Source: Neisseriaceae bacterium (GTDB lineage: Bacteria; Pseudomonadota; Gammaproteobacteria; Burkholderiales; Neisseriaceae). From it: a stretch of 12,720 nucleotides of DNA. Positions 7,467-12,720 of the stretch are shown one piece after another. The position numbers were made by a program, and so were the translations under genes. Numbering within the stretch: position 1 is the first letter of the stretch; the number at the start of each line of letters is the position of its first letter. Location of the stretch: positions 1-12,720 of the forward strand of contig JASLDB010000123.1 in assembly GCA_030151665.1 (NCBI GenBank), in the 5' to 3' direction. The notes under the pieces are model-generated. The model had not been told where the DNA came from. It made no database searches and saw only the letters and a program-made list of their open reading frames with translations.

Positions 7467-9182
7467 ATGCAGAAGAAGCAAAGAATCATTCAAAGCAGTC
7501 TTGGTATCTTAATGGCTTCATTGTTGGCAGCTTGTGCCAGCCAAGAAAAAGTATCGCTTGTAGAGCCTACGGTACTTTCTGTCGAAACTCGTGCCCCGAC
7601 AACACCTCTTGCCCGTGAAAATGCCAAAATTGTTAGTAATGATAAAAAATCAAGGGAAAGTGGTCAGCATATTAGATACAGTGGACCAGAATTAGATGGC
7701 TTTTCTAGTTCATTACAATATCGTACTGGCTCTATTGAAAGTACAACTTATTCATCATACGACAAGCAAAACAATGAGAAATATGGCAAGGTTGATACCA
7801 ATCCTGTTAAAGTTGTTAGTGCCGAACCCGTTTCAACATTCAGTATTGATGTGGATACAGGCAGCTATAGCAATGTGCGCCGTATCTTGAATGCAGGTCA
7901 ATTGCCGCAAACCGATGCTGTGCGAGTGGAAGAGATGATTAATTACTTCCCTTACGACTATGCTTACGAAAAAGACAGCAATGCACCATTTTCTGTGTTT
8001 ACTGAGGTAGTCGATTCACCATGGAAAAAAGATGCCAAATTGTTGACCATTGGTATCAAGGCACAAGACAAGGCAATGCGTGATTTGCCTACTGCCAATT
8101 TGGTGTTCTTGGTTGATGTATCTGGCTCGATGAGTGGCCCATTGCGTTTAGATTTGGCCAAACAAACCCTGAAAATTTTAACCCGCCAATTGCGAGCAGA
8201 AGACAAAGTCACCATTATTAGTTATGCCAATGGTGAAAAATTGGTATTACCACCCACTTCAGGTGCCAACAAAAAAAATATTATGGCCGCCATTGACAGT
8301 TTAGAAGCTGGTGGCGGTACAGCAGGTGAAAGCGCCATTCAAATGGCTTATAAAGAAGCGCAAAAATCGTTTGTTAAAGGCGGCATTAACCGCATTTTCT
8401 TGGCAACCGATGGCGATTTTAACGTGGGGGTGACAAGTTTTGATGCCTTAAAAGACATGGTGGCAGAAAAACGAAAAGCGGGTGTGTCATTGACCACATT
8501 GGGCTATGGTGTGGGTAATTACAATGAGCGATTGATGGAACAATTGGCAGATGCTGGCAATGGCAATTATGCTTATATTGATTCTGAGCGTGAAGCCAGA
8601 AAAGTATTGCAACAGCAATTGACTTCCACCTTGGCAACTGTAGCAAGCGATGTGAAAATTCAAATGGAGTTTAATCCCGATGTTGTCCAAGAATATCGTT
8701 TGATTGGCTATGAAAACCGTTTATTGAAAAAAGAAGATTTTAATAACGATCAAGTTGATGCGGGTGAAATCGGCGCAGGGCACACTGTAACAGCCATTTA
8801 TGAGATGACTTTGGTTGGTAAACAAGGTTGGAATGACGCTTCTCGCTACCGGAAAAAAGCAGAGGGCACAGGCAAAACCAATGAATACGCTTTTTTAAAA
8901 GTTCGCTACAAACCGGTTAGCAAAGACAAAAGTACATTGATGACCTGGCCTGTGGCTGTGGGCAGCAAGTCTTTGACCGATGCCAACAATGAAACCCGCT
9001 TTGCCATCGCCGTGGCGGGATTTGGTCAAAAATTACGTGGTGGTGAATATCTAGGCCAATGGACTTATCATGATATCCAAAAATTGGCTAAAGGCGCAGT
9101 GGGTAAAGACCAAACAGGCATAAGACAAGAATTTTTGGAGTTAGTTGACAGTGCCGAAAATATTAGCAGCAGTAAAAAATAA
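7467..9182 (+). CDS. yfbK: YfbK-like vWA-domain lipoprotein, copy 1
   Basis: A 571-residue envelope lipoprotein: signal peptide with lipobox LLAAC (Cys23), a low-complexity Ser/Thr-rich tether (about 24-100), then the YfbK arrangement. This comprises the N-terminal von Willebrand-associated domain (about 105-185, STFSIDVDTGSYSNVRRIL through FSVFTEVVDSPW), the vWA domain (about 208-390) and the C-terminal YfbK/DUF3520 domain (about 395-565, GEIGAGHTVTAIYEMTLVG to AGFGQKLRGG). The MIDAS metal site is complete: Asp217, Ser219 and Ser221 in DVSGSM, Thr285 in GGGTAG and Asp315 in TDGDFN. Such sites bind Mg or Mn and contact an acidic partner, so a protein-binding or assembly role in the envelope is likely; the family's exact function is not settled. 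It is monocistronic, ending 19 bases before a strong terminator, and it closely resembles the next vWA gene. Confidence 0.92.
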   Translation: MQKKQRIIQSSLGILMASLLAACASQEKVSLVEPTVLSVETRAPTTPLARENAKIVSNDKKSRESGQHIRYSGPELDGFSSSLQYRTGSIESTTYSSYDKQNNEKYGKVDTNPVKVVSAEPVSTFSIDVDTGSYSNVRRILNAGQLPQTDAVRVEEMINYFPYDYAYEKDSNAPFSVFTEVVDSPWKKDAKLLTIGIKAQDKAMRDLPTANLVFLVDVSGSMSGPLRLDLAKQTLKILTRQLRAEDKVTIISYANGEKLVLPPTSGANKKNIMAAIDSLEAGGGTAGESAIQMAYKEAQKSFVKGGINRIFLATDGDFNVGVTSFDALKDMVAEKRKAGVSLTTLGYGVGNYNERLMEQLADAGNGNYAYIDSEREARKVLQQQLTSTLATVASDVKIQMEFNPDVVQEYRLIGYENRLLKKEDFNNDQVDAGEIGAGHTVTAIYEMTLVGKQGWNDASRYRKKAEGTGKTNEYAFLKVRYKPVSKDKSTLMTWPVAVGSKSLTDANNETRFAIAVAGFGQKLRGGEYLGQWTYHDIQKLAKGAVGKDQTGIRQEFLELVDSAENISSSKK

Positions 9183-9201
9183 GATTAGATAGCATTAAAT
9201 C

Positions 9202-9232
9202 AAAAATCACCCACAATTGGGTGATTTTTTTT
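9202..9232 (+). terminator. Intrinsic terminator after vWA copy 1
   Basis: ATCACCCA (9206-9213) pairs with TGGGTGAT (9218-9225) around a CAAT loop. Upstream A residues and a downstream T run to 9232 complete a strong hairpin with U-tail. It separates the first vWA gene from the second. Confidence 0.9.
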
Positions 9233-9249
9233 ATGCTTTTGTAGTATTA

Positions 9250-9276
9250 TTGATTGGTGTAAAAATAATTTATAAA
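9250..9276 (+). promoter_or_regulatory. Putative promoter of vWA copy 2
   Basis: TTGATT (9250-9255) lies 15 bases before TATAAA (9271-9276), or 17 bases before TAAATT. It sits just after the terminator of copy 1 and upstream of copy 2, where a promoter is needed. The spacer is short for the better -10, and the region is AT-rich, so the match is weak. Confidence 0.35.
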
Positions 9277-9313
9277 TTTTTTCAATGGGATAAATATGGA
9301 TAAAGGGCAAACA

Positions 9314-10921
9314 ATGAGGCTAGTGCCAAAACGGACATGTATGTTGCTATTGGTTAGTGTATGGCTATTGGCAGCGTGTTCTGATGGCAGTTCTAGTGGT
9401 GGTAATGCAGCCAGTTCTAGTGGTGGTAATGCAGCCAGTTCAATAGCTTATGAATATGTCAATGATGCCGCTTTAACAGAAGCGCCAGCAGTAACCGAGG
9501 GCTATGATGTTGCCGATGAAAAATATGGGAGCATTGAAACCAATCCCATTTTTTCGGTTGCGAAAGACCCAGTTTCTACTTTTAGTATTGACGTGGACAC
9601 AGGCAGTTATAGCAATGTGCGCCGTATTTTAAATTCAGGTTCATTGCCACCGAAAGATGCAGTTCGTGTGGAAGAAATGATTAATTATTTTCCTTATGAG
9701 TATGCTTATAAAAAACAAGATAATGCACCATTTTCAGTGTTTACCGAAGTGGTCGACTCTCCTTGGAAAGCAGATGCCAAAATCATCACCATTGGCATGA
9801 AAGCCGAAGACAAAGCCATGAGTGAATTGCCTAAGGCCAACTTGGTATTTTTGGTCGATGTATCTGGTTCAATGGGTAGTCAAATGAATTTGGTTAAAGA
9901 CACATTGCGGGTTTTGACTGAGCAATTGCGCGCTAAAGATACCATTACCATTATTACCTATGCCAATGGTGAAGAAATGCGCTTGCCACCGACTTCAGGC
10001 CGCAATAAATCAGCTATTTTACGCGTGATTAATGGTCTAAGTGCAGGCGGTGCAACGGCTGGTGAACAAGCCATCCAGATGGCGTATCAAGAAGCAGGCA
10101 AGAATTTTGATCAAGAGGGCATTAATCGTATTTTCTTGTTAACGGATGGTGACTTTAATGTGGGCATTACCGATTTTGATGCATTAAAACAATTGGCTGT
10201 CGATAAACGCAAGACAGGTATTTCGCTAACCACCTTGGGTTATGGTGAAGGCAATATTAATGAGCACATGATGGAACAGTTAGCCGATGCTGGCAATGGT
10301 AATTATGCTTATATTGATTCTGAACGAGAAGCTCGAAAAGTGGTGCAACAACAATTGACATCTACATTGGCAACGGTTGCCAGTGACGTTAAAGTTCAGG
10401 TGGAGTTTAATCCTGCAGTGGTGCAAGAGTATCGTCTGATTGGTTACGAAAATCGGTTATTACAAAAAGAAGATTTTAATAATGACGAGGTGGATGCTGG
10501 TGAAATTGGTGCGGGGCATACGGTCACTGCGATGTATGAAGTTACCTTGGTGGGCAAGCAAGGCTGGAATGATGTTTCTCGCTATCAACAGCCAACCATG
10601 CCAGCAGGCAAAACAGATGAATATGCATTTTTAAAAGTTCGTTATAAACCTGTTGGTGTGGATAAGAGTACATTGATGTCATGGCCCATTGCGATTGGCA
10701 GCAAACCATTATTAAATGCCAACAATGAAACCCGCTTTGCCATTGCGGTTGCTGGCTTTGGTCAGTTGTTACGTGGTGGGGAGCGCTTGGGTAAATGGCA
10801 TTATGCCGATGCCCAAATGTTGGCCAAAGGCGCTGTCGGCAGTGATCCATGGGGTATTCGCAGAGAGTTTGTTACGCTAATGGGCAAGGCCAGTCAATAT
10901 CCAACAGTCAGTCAACCTTAA
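9314..10921 (+). CDS. yfbK: YfbK-like vWA-domain lipoprotein, copy 2
   Basis: Second full-length YfbK-type lipoprotein, 535 residues from ATG 9314. An in-frame ATG at 9296 would add six residues, but AAAGGG (9303-9307) suits 9314 and gives a cleaner n-region (MRLVPKR). Lipobox LLAAC places the lipidated Cys at residue 22. A tether with a repeated SSSGGNAA unit follows, then the same three domains as copy 1. Counted from 9314, the MIDAS residues are Asp182, Ser184 and Ser186 (DVSGSM), Thr248 (GGATAG) and Asp278 (TDGDFN), all intact. From EKYG onward it is very similar to copy 1, including a long identical run around ADAGNGNYAYIDSEREARKV, while the tether and signal peptide differ. No terminator is seen after the stop, so the small membrane protein and third vWA-like gene downstream may be co-transcribed. 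Confidence 0.92.
   Translation: MRLVPKRTCMLLLVSVWLLAACSDGSSSGGNAASSSGGNAASSIAYEYVNDAALTEAPAVTEGYDVADEKYGSIETNPIFSVAKDPVSTFSIDVDTGSYSNVRRILNSGSLPPKDAVRVEEMINYFPYEYAYKKQDNAPFSVFTEVVDSPWKADAKIITIGMKAEDKAMSELPKANLVFLVDVSGSMGSQMNLVKDTLRVLTEQLRAKDTITIITYANGEEMRLPPTSGRNKSAILRVINGLSAGGATAGEQAIQMAYQEAGKNFDQEGINRIFLLTDGDFNVGITDFDALKQLAVDKRKTGISLTTLGYGEGNINEHMMEQLADAGNGNYAYIDSEREARKVVQQQLTSTLATVASDVKVQVEFNPAVVQEYRLIGYENRLLQKEDFNNDEVDAGEIGAGHTVTAMYEVTLVGKQGWNDVSRYQQPTMPAGKTDEYAFLKVRYKPVGVDKSTLMSWPIAIGSKPLLNANNETRFAIAVAGFGQLLRGGERLGKWHYADAQMLAKGAVGSDPWGIRREFVTLMGKASQYPTVSQP
9388..9441 (+). repeat. 24-bp in-frame tandem repeat, 2.25 copies
   Basis: Unit 1 is 9388-9411 and unit 2 is 9412-9435, identical by eye, followed by six bases of a third (9436-9441). 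Each unit adds eight residues (SSSGGNAA) to the tether of the second vWA lipoprotein. Gain or loss of a unit would change tether length without breaking the frame. Confidence 0.92.
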
Positions 10922-10978
10922 AGACTGCACATTTTTTAAAAGTGATTCAAACATGGAACACAAAAGGCTTGGGTCATA

Positions 10979-11452
10979 ATGCTTTTTTGGGGGCAAAACC
11001 GAGCATTAATCATCATCAAGCGGCTGGCTCTAGTCGTCTTGGTGATGCTTTTTCTGGCTGTGATGACTTTGATTGTTTTGTATTTTTATTTAACAAGCTC
11101 ACAACAGCCTAAGCAGTTATCACATAAAACTGAAGTCATTCATGTTTACCCTGTTCGTTGGGCATGTGATTGCGCTAATTTTAAGGTCATTAATGGTGCA
11201 GCAATATCAGCAGATGATAATCAGGGTGAATATATTTTTATTGAGCCTGCAACAGATGCTTTGAAAATTGATGAGGATATGCTTTATCAAAAGCGGTATG
11301 GTGACCAACTTCAATTAACAGGGCAATATTATTTAGACAAAGGTGTTCCAGACAGTTATGAACGTAAAATTCCAGAGCCAATCCCAAAAGTTGATAACGC
11401 TAGAGTCTTTCGTTATCAGCAATACAAATTTATAAAAAATAATAATGATTGA
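10979..11452 (+). CDS. Small single-pass membrane protein of unknown function
   Basis: A 157-residue protein that I do not recognise. Basic residues (Arg8, Lys14, Arg15) precede one hydrophobic helix (about 16-39, LALVVLVMLFLAVMTLIVLYFYL), suggesting an N-in, C-out inner-membrane anchor. A soluble domain of about 110 residues follows, with an aromatic and Cys-containing strand (HVYPVRWACDCANFKV, Cys63 and Cys65), then EYIFIEPATDALKIDEDML, LQLTGQYYLDKGVPDSYERK and a final VFRYQQYKFI. The alternating pattern suggests a small beta-rich periplasmic domain. There is no lipobox. It starts 57 bases after the second vWA gene with no terminator between, and 132 bases before the third, so it may be in an operon with both. 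The ribosome site is weak (AAAGG at 10963-10967), and the exact start is uncertain. Confidence 0.7.
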   Translation: MLFWGQNRALIIIKRLALVVLVMLFLAVMTLIVLYFYLTSSQQPKQLSHKTEVIHVYPVRWACDCANFKVINGAAISADDNQGEYIFIEPATDALKIDEDMLYQKRYGDQLQLTGQYYLDKGVPDSYERKIPEPIPKVDNARVFRYQQYKFIKNNND

Positions 11453-11584
11453 ATTGGCCGGTTTGGCGATGAAAACATGAATTAGCATAGGTATTTATTG
11501 AAGATAAAACAGTGTTGGGTATTGACTTGGTATTGAGTGCTATAGGTATCTTGGATGATTTAATGGATTTATTTTGGATGGGCA
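11453..11584 (+). other. Gap between the small membrane protein and third vWA-like genes
   Basis: A 132-base spacer with no terminator hairpin that I can see. One plus-strand frame is open from 11491 to its TAA at 11683-11685 and reads partly like protein (VLGIDLVLSAIGILDDLMDLF, with a possible ATG at 11563). It overlaps the next gene in another frame and has no evident ribosome site, so I do not call it a gene. Confidence 0.35.
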
Positions 11585-12720
11585 ATGGCGAAAATAGAGA
11601 AAACATCGTGGTTCTGGGGCTTGGTTTTACCTGTTGTGCTGCTTTTTTGGTTGTGGTTGTGGCCAATATGTGTCCATTATATTAATCGTGTTAAAACCCA
11701 AGATAAGCATGGTACCGTGGTGAATGCAGTGGAGTCGGGCTGGAGTGCACCCATGTTTAGGCAATTAATGCCCAGTGCTACCATGAACATGGCAGACAGT
11801 GCATCTTGGCAATGGGTCAAAAAACAAGCCATTAGTCAGGTGAATTTAAATGGTGTGGATGCCATTGCTTATCAGCAGATGACTGTCGATGTGCTTTTTG
11901 ATGCCCACTTTGGGGTTAAACCTTTCATCCATTCTTTTGCGTACCAGTTTCCAGACAAACGCTTCGGACAGCATCCATTTAAAGTTTTTACTGAGGTAGT
12001 GGATTCACCTTGGCATGATGGGGCGAAAGTTTTAACCGTATCGTTAAAAGCAGATGATGCAAAAAAAGTTGAAAATCAGCATTGGGTGTTTTTGGTTTAT
12101 GTAGATTTGCAGGAGACGAATCAATATGGCGTAGATCAGCAAGTGATGAGTGAGTTTGCGAATCGCTTGAAAGCAAATGATAGCATGGCCATTGTGACGT
12201 ATGGTGATGGTGCCGTGGTGCGACTGCCGCTGACTTTGGGTCAGGATCGGGATAAGGTAAGTTATGCTATTACCCATGCCGTTAAACAGCCCAATACAGT
12301 ATTAGACCAGCAATCTGCATTGGATTTGGCTTATGCACAACTGCCACAAACGAAGAAAAAGATGGATCAATACACGGTGATTTGGTTGCCTAAGGAAAAT
12401 TGGAATGTCGGTTATGATAATTTTGAGGCATTAAAAAGTCTTATTGCAAAACAAAAGCAAACAGGTGTTGAGTTGAGTGTTTGGGATAGCCAAGCGTGGC
12501 CCAATATTAACCCTTTTGGTTTGGCGAAACAATTAAGCAACGTTGGTCAAAATCGCTTTGTGCACCTAGAAGGGAGTATGTTAGATCAAAGCACGCGGAT
12601 TCCTTATTTGGTGCACGATCAAATGCAATACTCTTGGCAAGAAGTTGCCCAAAATACCCAATTGAATATTCATTTTGATGAGAATGTGGTTGAAAGTTAT
12701 CGAACAATTACCCAAGAAAA
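11585..12720 (+). CDS. Diverged YfbK-like vWA protein without MIDAS residues, copy 3 (runs off window)
   Basis: An open frame of 378 codons with no stop before the window edge. ATG 11585 is the first ATG after an in-frame TAA at 11561. The N-terminus is a transmembrane anchor (about 8-32, rich in Trp and Leu, LPVVLLFWLWLWPICV), not a lipobox. From residue 130 it aligns with copies 1 and 2: FKVFTEVVDSPW, KVLTVSLKADD, WVFLVYVDLQET, RLKANDSMAIVTYGDGAVVRLPL, NWNVGYDNFEALKSLIAKQKQTGVELSV, and ENVVESYRTITQE at the start of the C-terminal domain. The DVSGSM motif is replaced by YVDLQET (172-178) and TDGDFN by LPKENWN (268-274), so the metal site is gone. The reading frame is long and clean, so it seems maintained rather than decaying. 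It is probably a membrane-embedded, non-metal-binding partner of the two canonical copies. Confidence 0.85.
   Translation, partial: MAKIEKTSWFWGLVLPVVLLFWLWLWPICVHYINRVKTQDKHGTVVNAVESGWSAPMFRQLMPSATMNMADSASWQWVKKQAISQVNLNGVDAIAYQQMTVDVLFDAHFGVKPFIHSFAYQFPDKRFGQHPFKVFTEVVDSPWHDGAKVLTVSLKADDAKKVENQHWVFLVYVDLQETNQYGVDQQVMSEFANRLKANDSMAIVTYGDGAVVRLPLTLGQDRDKVSYAITHAVKQPNTVLDQQSALDLAYAQLPQTKKKMDQYTVIWLPKENWNVGYDNFEALKSLIAKQKQTGVELSVWDSQAWPNINPFGLAKQLSNVGQNRFVHLEGSMLDQSTRIPYLVHDQMQYSWQEVAQNTQLNIHFDENVVESYRTITQE

Noticed and set aside
10953..10979. Eight-codon frame MEHKRLGS whose TAA overlaps the ATG of the small membrane protein (TAATG)
   Set aside because: A coupled leader peptide was considered, but there is no ribosome site before it and such a short frame is expected by chance.
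1..12720. DNA uptake sequences, insertion sequences, CRISPR arrays and tRNAs
   Set aside because: Terminator stems and gaps were read for Neisseria- and Pasteurella-type uptake words, inverted terminal repeats, spaced repeats and cloverleaf motifs. None was convincing.

Overview
The window reads as a chromosomal stretch of a moderately AT-rich Gram-negative proteobacterium (GC low to mid 40s by eye, not computed). It carries outer-membrane lipoproteins, a TonB-dependent receptor, a Fur box and a Pseudomonas-type catechol meta-cleavage operon. Moraxellaceae or another low-GC gamma/betaproteobacterium is my best guess, but no rRNA or other taxonomic marker is present, so this is inference.

Region 1 (1-3600, plus strand) is the 3' part of an aromatic-degradation operon in dmp/xyl order. 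It has the tail of a plant-type ferredoxin (DmpQ/XylT), catechol 2,3-dioxygenase (DmpB/XylE), 2-hydroxymuconic semialdehyde dehydrogenase (DmpC/XylG) and 2-oxopent-4-enoate hydratase (DmpE/XylJ). It is closed by a hairpin terminator. The hydrolase gene dmpD, which sits between dmpC and dmpE in the archetype, is absent, and the later dmpFGHI genes do not follow. The rest of the pathway must be encoded elsewhere.

Region 2 (3577-6804) is an iron-uptake module. A PchR-like AraC regulator on the minus strand is divergent from a TonB-dependent siderophore receptor, with a near-perfect Fur box between them. The receptor has an apparent 1-nt frameshift that separates its signal peptide from the mature protein.

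Region 3 (6809-7466) is a small lipoprotein gene of unknown function with its own promoter.

Region 4 (7467-12720, plus strand) is a cluster of von Willebrand factor A (vWA) proteins of the YfbK type. Two are full-length lipoproteins with intact metal-ion-dependent adhesion sites (MIDAS); the first ends in its own terminator. The second is followed by a small single-pass membrane protein and then by a third, strongly diverged YfbK relative that runs off the window. This third copy is anchored by a transmembrane helix instead of a lipid and has lost its MIDAS residues. The cluster of two canonical copies, a small membrane protein and a MIDAS-less copy is the most unusual thing here and may form one envelope system. 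No RNA genes, insertion sequences or CRISPR arrays were seen, and no gene-free stretch exceeds 300 bases.
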